From: Succinatimonas hippei
GTDB lineage: Bacteria; Pseudomonadota; Gammaproteobacteria; Enterobacterales; Succinivibrionaceae
Direction: 5' to 3'
DNA: 44,009 nucleotides
Assembly (NCBI GenBank): GCA_004557545.1
Contig: SFGV01000011.1
Location: forward strand, 1 to 44,009
Part shown: one piece after another, positions 1-8,184 of the stretch
Layout: each line of letters starts with the position of its first letter
Numbering within the stretch: the first letter of the stretch is position 1
Notes under the pieces: model-generated
What the model saw: only the letters and a program-made list of their open reading frames with translations
Databases searched by the model: none
What the model was told of the DNA's origin: nothing
Position numbers and translations under genes: made by a program

Positions 1-567
1 GCAGTACCACCTGACGGCCAAAATGCTTGTACAGCGCATTGCTTATAAACCTCAGAAAGTCAGTGAGTCTGGAGCTGTTTTCAGGTTTTACCAGTTCGTT
101 TTCTTTAAGATAAAGCTTAAATTTCTCTTTTTCTTCATCGCTAAGCTTCGGACTTTGTAATAAAAAGTCAAAATTGGAGGCTGTATAAACAATAAGTGAG
201 GCAAGCTTTCCTACAGCGGCCTCAAAGCTCCTGCCAAAAACGCTTTTCAGCGTCATGAACACCACGGGGTACTGTCCCATATACTGCTTTACAAACTCGG
301 TGTCCTTCACATGACATCAAGCCCCTTGAAGAGCCTCTCCTGACGGCTGGTGTCACCGGGGTTTTTAAAGTCCAGGTTTAAAAACTCATGGAACATGTTC
401 ATGGTCAGGGTCTTGCCAAAGCGGCGGGGACGGGTGAAGAGTTCGACCCTGTCTTTAGTGGAGAATATCGGGCGGAGGAAACGGGTCTTGTCTACGTAGT
501 AGCAGTTGCCGTCTATGAACTCACTGAAGCTCTCGGAGCCAACACAGACCTGTTTTGTAGACTTCAT
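1..567 (-). pseudogene. AAA-ATPase-like / PD-(D/E)XK family protein (DUF1703 type), frameshifted N-terminal part
   Basis: The N-terminus carries the hallmark of the AAA-ATPase-like family: a YYVDKT segment followed by LFTRPRRFGKTLTMNMF, an atypical Walker A region, at residues 23-59. The start has a good ribosome site (AGGAG, 6 nt upstream of the ATG at 567). The frame stops at 307-309 after GLDVM. The next frame resumes at once with KDTEFVKQYMGQYPVVF and stays open for about 102 codons to the window edge, exactly as the family continues. An extra TG (CACA on the plus strand at about 307-310) accounts for the break, so a dinucleotide duplication is the simplest cause. The C-terminal nuclease-like domain lies outside the window. 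A relative is partly present at the other window edge. The family is multicopy in gut anaerobes and its function is not established. A sequencing error cannot be excluded. Confidence 0.8.
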
Positions 568-804
568 TGTTGTCTCCTGATTAAATGGCTATCTTGGCGT
601 TTAAAAAGGATTTGTTATTTCAGATCTTATGTTAGAAGCGCTGACATCTCAAGCAAACCAGGCTCCAAATGATATGCAGATGGTAAGACGTTGTGATCCG
701 GGGTTATATTAAAGAGGCATTGACAGTGAGACGATGTCTTCCCACATCTGCCCGGGCACTATGCCTGAGCTTTTATACTACAATCTGGCGCAAATAAACT
801 TGCG

Positions 805-1533
805 CTATACGCTGGCGCGTAAGGTGTCTGGCTGTTTAAAACCGTTAAAGCCGGATTTTAGCCCAGTCTTCGCGTTTACTTCTTTTACCCCGCCAAGATG
901 CTTTTGAAGCTCCTCGTTCGCCGAATAGGCAAGAGGCATATATCCCGGGAGCAGTTTGGCCGCGATTGGGAGCGCCAGCGCTGTCTGATCGCCATAGCTG
1001 GTGCAGTGCCTGTTATATTCAGGCATGATGCGCTCCAGCATGTCCCGGTTGCTTTCATGCAGTTCAGGAAGCCCGAAGAAGCTTATTCTGCCAAGGCGTG
1101 AGCGGAACATCTGGCGGCTGTCAACCTCAAGTACCTCATTTAAGATCCTGCCTTTGGAGCATAAAACCTCATAACGGGCGCGGTGAGCCTTAAGCGAGTT
1201 GACATTGTCAAGTACACGCATGTCAACGCTGAATTTAGTCTCGCGAATTCCTTTTTCGTTTAAAAGGGTGGTATTAGGGGTGATGTCAAGCGAGGTTGTG
1301 CTCTCGCCTGAAAGCAGGCGAGAGAAGCAGGAGCATGAAAGATAGAAAGCGCGTTTTAAGCTTATGGGCTGTTTTTTCAGGGTGCCAAGAGTAAAAAGAC
1401 CCTCGGCGTCATCCTCTTTTACAGACGTTTTTGAAGTCTCTTCGTTTATGGACTTGGATTGTCCGCGGTCAGTGAAGACCACCGTTAAGTCTTTAATCGT
1501 GCGGTGGTTGCTTACACCCAATGAATAAAGCAT
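805..1533 (-). CDS. Possible degenerate AAA-type ATPase fragment (AAA_15/AAA_21-like), no P-loop
   Basis: 242 codons. The first 25 residues (MLYSLGVSNHRTIKDLTVVF) resemble the opening strand and N-(F/H)-R-(S/T)-I segment of ABC/SMC-like AAA_15/AAA_21 ATPases found in RloC/OLD-like and abortive-infection systems. Later segments, such as the stretch ending DSRQMFRSRLGR at about residue 145, fit the middle of such proteins. The glycine-rich P-loop expected at about residues 45-60 is absent: the sequence runs LGTLKKQPISLKRAF there. No Walker B or signature motif follows before the stop. This reads as a decayed or internally deleted copy. It sits beside another broken gene, which fits a decaying accessory spot. 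Family assignment rests on short matches only; it could be an unrelated hypothetical protein. Confidence 0.4.
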   Translation of the reverse strand: MLYSLGVSNHRTIKDLTVVFTDRGQSKSINEETSKTSVKEDDAEGLFTLGTLKKQPISLKRAFYLSCSCFSRLLSGESTTSLDITPNTTLLNEKGIRETKFSVDMRVLDNVNSLKAHRARYEVLCSKGRILNEVLEVDSRQMFRSRLGRISFFGLPELHESNRDMLERIMPEYNRHCTSYGDQTALALPIAAKLLPGYMPLAYSANEELQKHLGGVKEVNAKTGLKSGFNGFKQPDTLRASV

Positions 1534-2149
1534 TGGTTTTCGCTCTCTGTTCTGCTGCAGTTGCGGGGCTTAAAGCTCCGTTCTTTTATCCGTCACCATA
1601 TAAAGGTGCCGGATTGTCTTTTTCGCCGGTTTTCCCGGTCAGATATTTTTAATAATCAGAAGACAGGCACATGGTACCTGATTTTCGCAATTTGAGATGG
1701 AATATCGATCTCAAAGTGCGAATTAAGTTAAATACTATTGTATACAGTTTAAGACGTTTGGGGAACTGCCTATAAGTGAATTAACTTATTTAATCTCAAA
1801 TAATTTCTTTATAACAGGTTATAAAGAAAAAATGTAACATGTCATAAAAATACAGTTTGTAAAATAATCGTAAGCGTTTGCGATTATGCGCTGAAAGGGA
1901 CATAAATATGCCCGCCGTAAGATCTGAAAGCCTGTTTATTCCGTAAATTACGCAAATTAATTACTGTACGTTTTTGCCTTGAGAAGAATTTAACGCGATT
2001 TAAAAGAAATTACGCTTTTTGTTCAATGAGAAAAATTGAAGCCCAAAGATAACTTGTATGACTTACAAGGTGTTAATCGATGCCTAAAATTGTCTTACAA
2101 CCAAATGCGATAAATCAAAAGGTGCCAGTCAGCTAAAAGTGTTTGGAGG
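1534..2149. other. AT-rich intergenic region
   Basis: This stretch lies upstream of the minus-strand gene ending at 805 and downstream of the minus-strand gene ending at 2150. I see no convincing gene. It holds a LacI-type palindrome at 1865-1886. Just after that is a 12-codon plus-strand ORF (1908-1946) preceded by a Shine-Dalgarno-like AAAGGGA, which may be a leader or the remains of a lost gene. No clear terminator for the 2150-6421 gene is visible. Confidence 0.6.
1865..1886. promoter_or_regulatory. LacI/PurR-family operator-like palindrome
   Basis: A 22-bp imperfect palindrome with arms TAATCG/CGATTA and a central AAGCGTTT. Eighteen of the 22 positions obey dyad symmetry, with the central CG typical of LacI/GalR/PurR-family sites. 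The core GTAAGCGTTTGC is close to the PurR-type GCAAACGTTTGC. No regulator gene of this family lies in the window and the target gene is unclear: the nearest downstream ORF is only 12 codons. Binding is inference. Confidence 0.35.
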
Positions 2150-5100
2150 TTACCTGCCGTCAGACACAAAACGGATTTCATCACTTTCTTTCACATGGCC
2201 CTTGCCAAGATTTTTTCTTGCCACGGTCAGCATGAGCTTCAAGCGGTTTAGCTGGTTTACCTCAGATGAGCCGGCGTCGCAGTCAATGGTCACGATGTTT
2301 GCCTGCTCAAAAGCGTTTCTGAGCGAGTGGATCACGCCCTTGCCGGTTATATGGTTGGGCAGGCAGCCAAAAGGTTGCAGGCAGACTATGTTTGGCACGC
2401 CTTCTTTTATGAGCTTTACCATCTCTCCCGTCAGGAACCAGCCCTCACCGGCGAGGTTGCCAGGAGAGACGAAGCGCGAGGCCATCTTCATGATGTCAAA
2501 GATCTTCTCAGGAGCGTCAAAGCGCTTGCTCTGCCTGAGCGCGCGCACGGCGGGCGCTCTGAAATGATCGACTATCGCGATGAAGATCCGCGCCCAGGCG
2601 TCAGCGCTTAGCGATCCGCCCATCAGGCGGTGCTCGACAATTGGATCGCACGCGAGATACAAGAAGAAATCCACAAAGTCCGGCATTACCACCTCAGCGC
2701 CCTCTGAGAGCAGCTCACGCTCAAGATGGTTGTTGGCGATCGGATGGTATTTGACCAGGATCTCGCCTACTATACCGACACGGGGCAGTCTCTGCATGTC
2801 AATAAGCGGCAGTGTGTCAAATTCCTCAACCATCTGTTTGATGGTCTTCTTGTAGACGGAAGCGTGCCCGTTTTCGAGGGCTTTTTTGCATTTTTCCATC
2901 CACTTGTCGTAAAGCTTTCGCACCGAGCCTTTTTCAAGCTCGTAAGGCTCAACGCGGTTTTTAAGCCGCATCAGGGTATCGCCCATGATCGCCGCGCGGA
3001 TGGCGTCACGCAAAATGGGGATAGTCATCTTGAAGGCGTCGGTCTCAAGACCGTGCAGGGCGAATACCGGAACCTGCCCGAAACCGGCGTATTTGAGCGC
3101 CTTGCGCAAGACCGCCATATAGTTGGTGGCGCGGCATGCGCCACAGGTCTGGAAGAGCACTATCGAGGTATTGTCAGGATCGTATTTGCCGGATCTGAGC
3201 GCCTCAAGCAGCTGTCCGATGATCACAATGGCCGGATAGCACATGTCATTGTTCACATACTCAAGCCCAAGATCTATGCCATTGCGATCAGGCATAGGCG
3301 GGATCACCACGTTATAGCCGTGTTTTCTCAGTACGGTTTTGAAGAGATCGAAATGAATGGGCGCCATTTGCGGGGCGAGTATGGTGTGCTTGCGCTTGCA
3401 CTCCTCTGTGAATATCGGTCTCTGCTCAAATTTAATGGGTTCAAATTCCCTTACCTCGCGCCGGCTTAAGGCGGCGAGCAGTGAGCGCAGGCGGATCCTG
3501 GCAGAGCCCAGATTTGAAACCTCATCGAGCTTGAGCATGGTGTAGACGCGGTTGTGATCCTCTAAGATCGAGCGCACCTGATCGGTGGTGATGGCGTCAA
3601 GCCCGCAGCCAAAGGACGAGAGCTGGATGAGTGTCACGTCTTTGGATTCGGCGGCAAATTCTGCGGCATGGTAGAGTCTGGCGTGATAGCTCCACTGGTT
3701 TACAAGCCCGGAGTGCTCCTGCGTTACCTTGAGATCGCGCACGCAATCCTCAGAGATGATCGGCAGATCATACGATGAGATCATCTGCGGGATCCCGTGA
3801 TTTATTTCAGGATCTATATGGTAAGGACGGCCTGCCAGCAATATGAGGTGCTTGCCCTCGCGACGGGCGTTTTCAATTATCTCGTGCCCCTGATTGAGTA
3901 CGTCACTGCGGTAGCGCTCAAGCTCTGAATAAGCTCTGTCAATGGCTTTTTTAAGATCGGCTTTTGAAATATCAAAGCGCGCAAATTCTTTTTCAAGTCT
4001 GCCCAGCATGCTCTTTTTGTCATAAATGGGCAGGAAGGGCTCCATAAAGTCGATCTCCTTTTGCCTGAGAATATCCATATTCGAGCGGATGTTTTCAGGG
4101 TAGGAGGCTACAACCGGGCAGTTGTAGTGGTTATCAAGCTTTATGTACTCATCGTACATGTTAAGGGGCACGCATGGGTAGAAGATGCGTTTTACTCCCT
4201 TTTCGATGAGATTCATGATGTGCCCGTGCGTGAGCTTGGCAGGATAGCAAAGCGAATCCGAGGGCACCGTATCCATTCCGGTGTAATAAAGCGCGGCCGA
4301 GGATCTGTCCGAGAGCACCACCTCAAAGCCAAGCGAGGTGAGCAGGGTAAACCAGAATGGATAATCCTCGTACATGTTAAGCACGCGGGGAATTCCTATC
4401 CTGCCTCTTGGCGCGTTTTCAGGGCTCTTGTAGTCAAATACCCTGCGGTATTTGTACTCGTAGATGTTGTTATCCTCATTGCCAAGGCTGACACCGCCAA
4501 TGCCCTTCTCACAGCGATTGCCGGTGTAATAACGCTTGCCATCAGGAAAACGCAGCATGGTGATGGCGCAGTTGTTGCCGCATTTGCGGCAGCGGTAGGA
4601 GCGCCCCTTGACCTCAAAGGATGAGAGAGAGTCGCGGTCAAGCAGCGTGGAGCGGGCGTCATCTGATGAGTTCTCGCATGAGAGCAGCGCCGCTCCGTAG
4701 GCGCCCATGAGCCCCGCGAGATCAGGTCTTGTGACATCATGACCCGTGAGCTTTTCCATCGCGCGCAGCACCGCGTCATTTAAGAAGGTTCCGCCCTGAA
4801 CTACGATGTTGTTCCCAAGGCTTTTCATGTCGCGCAGCTGCATTACCTTGAACAGCGCGTTGCGTATGACCGAAATAGCGATGCCGGCAGAAATGTCAGA
4901 AACTTCCGCTCCGTCCTTTTGCGCCTGCTTGACCCTTGAGTTCATGAACACAGTGCATCTGGTGCCAAGGTCGACCGGATGGCGGGATTTTATGGCCAGA
5001 GCAGCAAAATCGGCTACCGACATGCCAAGGGACCTGGCGAAGGTTTCGATGAAGGAGCCGCAGCCTGCCGAGCAGGCCTCGTTGAGCGTAAGCCCGCCGA

Positions 5101-6421
5101 TGACACCGTCTTTTACGAAGAAGCACTTCATGTCCTGACCGCCGATGTCCATCACGAAGCTTACGTTGTCGGCAAACTCAGAGGCGGCTCTTAAGTGGGC
5201 GAAGGTTTCAACCTCACCCATGTCGGCGTGCAGCGCGGCCTTTATGAGATCTTCGCCGTAGCCTGTGGAGCAGCAGGAGGCGATGTAGCAGCCCTCAGGC
5301 ATCGCGTCATAAAGCGCGTTGAGTTCGGCTATCGCGGTTTTAAGCGGGGTACCGCCGTTTGATCGGTAATCGGTATAGAGCAGGCGGTGGTTTTTGTCGC
5401 ATACGGCAAGCTTGGTGGTGGTGGATCCGGCGTCAATTCCTACATAAACAGGTCCGCTCGCCTTACAAAGGCTTGCTCTCGAAACCTTCTGCGCGTCATG
5501 GCGCTTTTTGAATTCAGCGTATTCGCTATCAGATTCAAAAAGGGTAAGCGCGGATTTGACGCTCTCCTCCTCCTTTGGCGGGGCACTTATGATCCTTATT
5601 ATCTTGTCAAGATCGCACTCTTTGGCGTTTTCACACAAGGCCGCGCCGCGGGCTACGAAATAGTTTGAGTCCTCAACCTCAACCACATCCTCAGGGGACA
5701 GCTTTAAGGTATCCGCAAAGCGATCGCGCAGTACGCTCAAAAAGTGCAGGGGACCGCCCAGGAAGGCTACATGACCTTTAATCGGTCTTCCCTGCGCGAG
5801 GTTGCCTATGGTCTGGTTTACCACGGCCTGAAACACCGAGAGCGCTATATCCTCGCGGCTTATGCCGGTGTTCATCAGAGCCTGCACGTCGGTCTTGGCG
5901 AACACGCCGCAGCGTGAGGCTATGGTATGGATCTCCTTGCCGCGGGAGGCAAGCTCATTGAGGCCTGAGGCGTCAGTTGAGAGCAGCGCGGCCATCTGAT
6001 CGATAAAGGAGCCGGTGCCGCCGGCGCAGGCGCCGTTCATGCGCTGTTCCATCGATCCGCGGAAATAGGTGATCTTGGCGTCCTCGCCGCCAAGCTCTAT
6101 GGCGGTATCAGTCTGCGGGATAAGCTTTTCCACCGCGCAGGAGCAGGCAATAACCTCCTGCTCAAACGGAATGGAGGCGCTCTTTGCTATACCCATGGCG
6201 GAGGATCCGGTAAGCGCCAGTGTAAAACTCTTACCTTTAGTGATCTCTTTTATCTTCTGAAGATGACGCAACAGCGCCTTGCGGGTCTCTGACATATGGC
6301 GCTCGTAATTCTGGTAGACCGTTTTCAGACAACTGTCGAGGACCACGGTTTTGATGGTCGTGGAACCGATGTCAATACCTATACGATAAGCTGCTGTCTT
6401 GTCTGCCATAAGAAAAGTCAA
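2150..6421 (-). CDS. Double 2-hydroxyacyl-CoA dehydratase activase / DUF2229 / HgdB-like fusion protein
   Basis: A 1,423-residue cytosolic protein. It has two tandem ASKHA-type activase (BcrAD/BadFG) domains, residues about 12-270 and 325-585, each opening with a phosphate loop (GIDIGSTT at 15; GIDAGSTTTK at 328). Each half keeps the cysteine pair that in HgdC-type activators holds a [4Fe-4S] cluster: C132 and C171, then C450 and C489. Next come a Cys-rich knuckle (CRKCGNNC, 611-618), a DUF2229-like region to about 1000, and an HgdB-like C-terminus with the GEILVKYHP motif. Known relatives are ATP-driven low-potential electron-transfer proteins of strict anaerobes, related to 2-hydroxyacyl-CoA dehydratase and double-cubane proteins; the substrate of this fused form is not established. 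The start is uncertain: a TTG at 6421 has AAGG 4 nt upstream, while an ATG at 6409 has no clear ribosome site. Confidence 0.85.
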   Translation of the reverse strand: MTFLMADKTAAYRIGIDIGSTTIKTVVLDSCLKTVYQNYERHMSETRKALLRHLQKIKEITKGKSFTLALTGSSAMGIAKSASIPFEQEVIACSCAVEKLIPQTDTAIELGGEDAKITYFRGSMEQRMNGACAGGTGSFIDQMAALLSTDASGLNELASRGKEIHTIASRCGVFAKTDVQALMNTGISREDIALSVFQAVVNQTIGNLAQGRPIKGHVAFLGGPLHFLSVLRDRFADTLKLSPEDVVEVEDSNYFVARGAALCENAKECDLDKIIRIISAPPKEEESVKSALTLFESDSEYAEFKKRHDAQKVSRASLCKASGPVYVGIDAGSTTTKLAVCDKNHRLLYTDYRSNGGTPLKTAIAELNALYDAMPEGCYIASCCSTGYGEDLIKAALHADMGEVETFAHLRAASEFADNVSFVMDIGGQDMKCFFVKDGVIGGLTLNEACSAGCGSFIETFARSLGMSVADFAALAIKSRHPVDLGTRCTVFMNSRVKQAQKDGAEVSDISAGIAISVIRNALFKVMQLRDMKSLGNNIVVQGGTFLNDAVLRAMEKLTGHDVTRPDLAGLMGAYGAALLSCENSSDDARSTLLDRDSLSSFEVKGRSYRCRKCGNNCAITMLRFPDGKRYYTGNRCEKGIGGVSLGNEDNNIYEYKYRRVFDYKSPENAPRGRIGIPRVLNMYEDYPFWFTLLTSLGFEVVLSDRSSAALYYTGMDTVPSDSLCYPAKLTHGHIMNLIEKGVKRIFYPCVPLNMYDEYIKLDNHYNCPVVASYPENIRSNMDILRQKEIDFMEPFLPIYDKKSMLGRLEKEFARFDISKADLKKAIDRAYSELERYRSDVLNQGHEIIENARREGKHLILLAGRPYHIDPEINHGIPQMISSYDLPIISEDCVRDLKVTQEHSGLVNQWSYHARLYHAAEFAAESKDVTLIQLSSFGCGLDAITTDQVRSILEDHNRVYTMLKLDEVSNLGSARIRLRSLLAALSRREVREFEPIKFEQRPIFTEECKRKHTILAPQMAPIHFDLFKTVLRKHGYNVVIPPMPDRNGIDLGLEYVNNDMCYPAIVIIGQLLEALRSGKYDPDNTSIVLFQTCGACRATNYMAVLRKALKYAGFGQVPVFALHGLETDAFKMTIPILRDAIRAAIMGDTLMRLKNRVEPYELEKGSVRKLYDKWMEKCKKALENGHASVYKKTIKQMVEEFDTLPLIDMQRLPRVGIVGEILVKYHPIANNHLERELLSEGAEVVMPDFVDFFLYLACDPIVEHRLMGGSLSADAWARIFIAIVDHFRAPAVRALRQSKRFDAPEKIFDIMKMASRFVSPGNLAGEGWFLTGEMVKLIKEGVPNIVCLQPFGCLPNHITGKGVIHSLRNAFEQANIVTIDCDAGSSEVNQLNRLKLMLTVARKNLGKGHVKESDEIRFVSDGR

Positions 6422-6762
6422 AGCGCCTTAATCATTTTCATAGCGTCGTGTCTTAATTAAGAATTCAAAGGATCTTAACGCCGTTTTATAAAAAAGTCAT
6501 GGAAGGACAGTCCAGTAAAAAATTTATGTCAGGTTCCAAGGATGCGGATTCAAGAAATTCCGGAGCTGTCCGTTATAAAGGGCAGGCGGGCAGAAGGCTT
6601 TCAGACAAAGCTGTTTACAGCCGCGATTTTGCAAGAAACATTCCTTGCTTCGGCCAAAGAGCTGGACGTCAGGAGAGATGACGGCGGGAAAGACCGCGCG
6701 AGGGGGCAGACAAGTTCTGCCCCCTCGGCTTTATATGATTAGCAGCTCCAAAGTCCGCTTTT
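6422..6762. other. Intergenic region between two minus-strand genes
   Basis: About 340 bp without a supported gene. Overlapping plus-strand ORFs of about 60 codons have no ribosome site or recognisable product. The strong hairpin at 6699-6727 is the only clear element. The promoter of the long activase-type gene presumably lies between it and 6421, but I could not pick a clear -35/-10 pair. Confidence 0.55.
6699..6727. terminator. Strong stem-loop, probable terminator of the dehydrogenase-like gene
   Basis: A perfect 12-bp inverted repeat (CGAGGGGGCAGA with its complement) around a 5-nt loop. It lies 36 bp past the stop of the minus-strand gene ending at 6763. There is no long U-tract on either strand (plus side GCTTTAT; minus side CGGTCTTT), so termination is likely but not textbook. 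Confidence 0.6.
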
Positions 6763-7878
6763 TTATAGCAGATCCGTGTATATGCTCCGCACCTCACCGG
6801 CGCTAAGCGGGCTGTAGGAGTTTGAGAGCAGAATAGCCCCGCGGGTTACCGCGAGATCGGTAAACTCCGCTATCTGGCTTTCCTTCATTCCTTCCGAACC
6901 AAGCGATTCCCTTGAGATAAGAGCCCCGCACAGGCGATTAACATTCTCAATCGCCTCGCCGCTCTCGCTTTTTAAAAGTTTTCCAAGCAGAACCTTCAGA
7001 TCCTCAAGCGCGTGGGAGTGGCTCTTATTGTCGTATTTTTTAAAGATCTCGCCAAAAAGAGCATAACAGGCTTTGCCTCTTTTCATGCCAAGGCGCAGCA
7101 TCAGAGGCGCCGACAGCGCCTGAATTGCCGCAGGCCCGGTACAGCCGTAGGCTATGCCTGACAACGCTCCGGCCTCCTGAAGCTCAGAAAGATAGGAGAC
7201 TATGGCGCCAGCTCCGCTTTTTGAGACGTTTCTCCATACTCCGACCAGGGTGCTTAGCGACTTTTCACACAGCGCGCGGCTTATAAAAGTAGAGCGCGGG
7301 GAGATGTATGACTCGCAGGCATGGGTGAAAGCCTCAAAAGAAGAGGCTGCCAGTTTTTCAAAAGGCAGGGTAGAGAGGTTTTGCGGGCACAGACAGACTA
7401 TGTCAGGCTCAAGGCTCAGCGACTCGATTAAACGGGTAGTCCCATCGTCAGGCAGGAATATCGAGACGAAGGGAGTAAGCTCACAGCCAGATCCCGGGGT
7501 TGTCGGCACCAGGGCCAGCCCCCGGTCGCGGCGGATCTCGTTTTGACCCTGGCACAGCGCGCGGCAGGGAGCTGGGCATTCGGTCGCGAGGATCTTTGAG
7601 AGCTCCATGATGAGGTTACCGCCTATTCCTATAACTCTGGCGTACGCAGCGCCTGCGAGAGCGGCAGCGGCATCTACCGTACGGTCAGTAAGCGGACCCT
7701 TTGGCAGATCCTCGCGCAAAAGTACCTTGCAGGCCTGGAAAGTTCCTTCCTGAAACAGACTCAGGCTTCTTTTGTCGGTGACAATCAGATCGCCTTCTGT
7801 GGGCTCAAGCTCATCAATGATCCTGACACTGCTCACGCAGGGGACTATCTTTGAGCGGAGAACAAAACTCTTATCCAT
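6763..7878 (-). CDS. 4-hydroxybutyrate-dehydrogenase-like protein lacking the metal-binding residues
   Basis: 371 residues, the same length as Clostridium kluyveri 4-hydroxybutyrate dehydrogenase, of the group III iron-dependent alcohol dehydrogenases. The fold is recognisable: a Rossmann segment around RVIGIGGNLIMELSK, then VPTTPGSGCELTPFVS (family PTTCGTGSEVT), EAFTHACESYISP (family DALIHATEAYVSP) and GIAYGCTGPAAIQALSAP (family GIAFGNAGVGAVHALSYP). The metal ligands are not preserved. The Asp of DALIH is Glu, the His of VHALSYP is Gln, and the His of HVPHGEAN is Arg in GMKRGKAC. The GGGS nucleotide loop has become GGNL. Only one ligand-type His (FTHA) remains. Classical iron or zinc catalysis is therefore unlikely, and a binding or regulatory role is possible. 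The start is firm: AGGAGG 4 nt before the ATG. It may be functionally linked to the adjacent activase-type gene, but that is inference. Confidence 0.75.
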   Translation of the reverse strand: MDKSFVLRSKIVPCVSSVRIIDELEPTEGDLIVTDKRSLSLFQEGTFQACKVLLREDLPKGPLTDRTVDAAAALAGAAYARVIGIGGNLIMELSKILATECPAPCRALCQGQNEIRRDRGLALVPTTPGSGCELTPFVSIFLPDDGTTRLIESLSLEPDIVCLCPQNLSTLPFEKLAASSFEAFTHACESYISPRSTFISRALCEKSLSTLVGVWRNVSKSGAGAIVSYLSELQEAGALSGIAYGCTGPAAIQALSAPLMLRLGMKRGKACYALFGEIFKKYDNKSHSHALEDLKVLLGKLLKSESGEAIENVNRLCGALISRESLGSEGMKESQIAEFTDLAVTRGAILLSNSYSPLSAGEVRSIYTDLL

Positions 7879-8184
7879 GTAACCTCCTGAAACTTTTATA
7901 ACTCTATCTTCAAAAGGTTAAAAAATTCATTTCAGTGGGTGTTTATGCGTAGGAGGACACAGAACTTTTAGTCAAAGTTTGAGCTACTACACGTTATGAG
8001 CCTCTCAAAAAAAGCTAATCACCGTAAAAGCATCTCTTAAGGATAAAAAAAACTTAAACGCTTGCGAAAATAAAAACTGGGGAAACCGAGCCTCCCTTTT
8101 TGTATTTATGTTGTTTTTTAATCTGGGCTAAAATACAGGTTAATATCCGGGCAGACATAGTCTGTCCTTGTTTTTATCAGGTTT
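7879..8184. other. Divergent intergenic/promoter region
   Basis: An AT-rich 306-bp spacer between the divergent dehydrogenase-like and methyltransferase genes, so it should contain promoters for both. A TAAAAT at about 8129-8134, preceded 17 bp earlier by a poor -35-like TTATGT, is a weak plus-strand candidate. I see no gene or strong repeat. Confidence 0.4.

Noticed and set aside
568..804. Short open stretch ending IVPGQMWEDIVSLSMPL on the minus strand (about 700-765)
   Set aside because: Looks coding-like but is only about 22 codons after a stop and has no start; may be the tail of a lost gene, not enough to annotate.
2726..3469. 247-codon plus-strand ORF opposite the activase gene
   Set aside because: Antisense shadow of a gene with strong motifs on the minus strand; its translation shows no family resemblance.
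6499..6742. Two overlapping plus-strand ORFs of about 60 codons
   Set aside because: No ribosome site, out of step with each other, and the second runs through the GC-rich hairpin.
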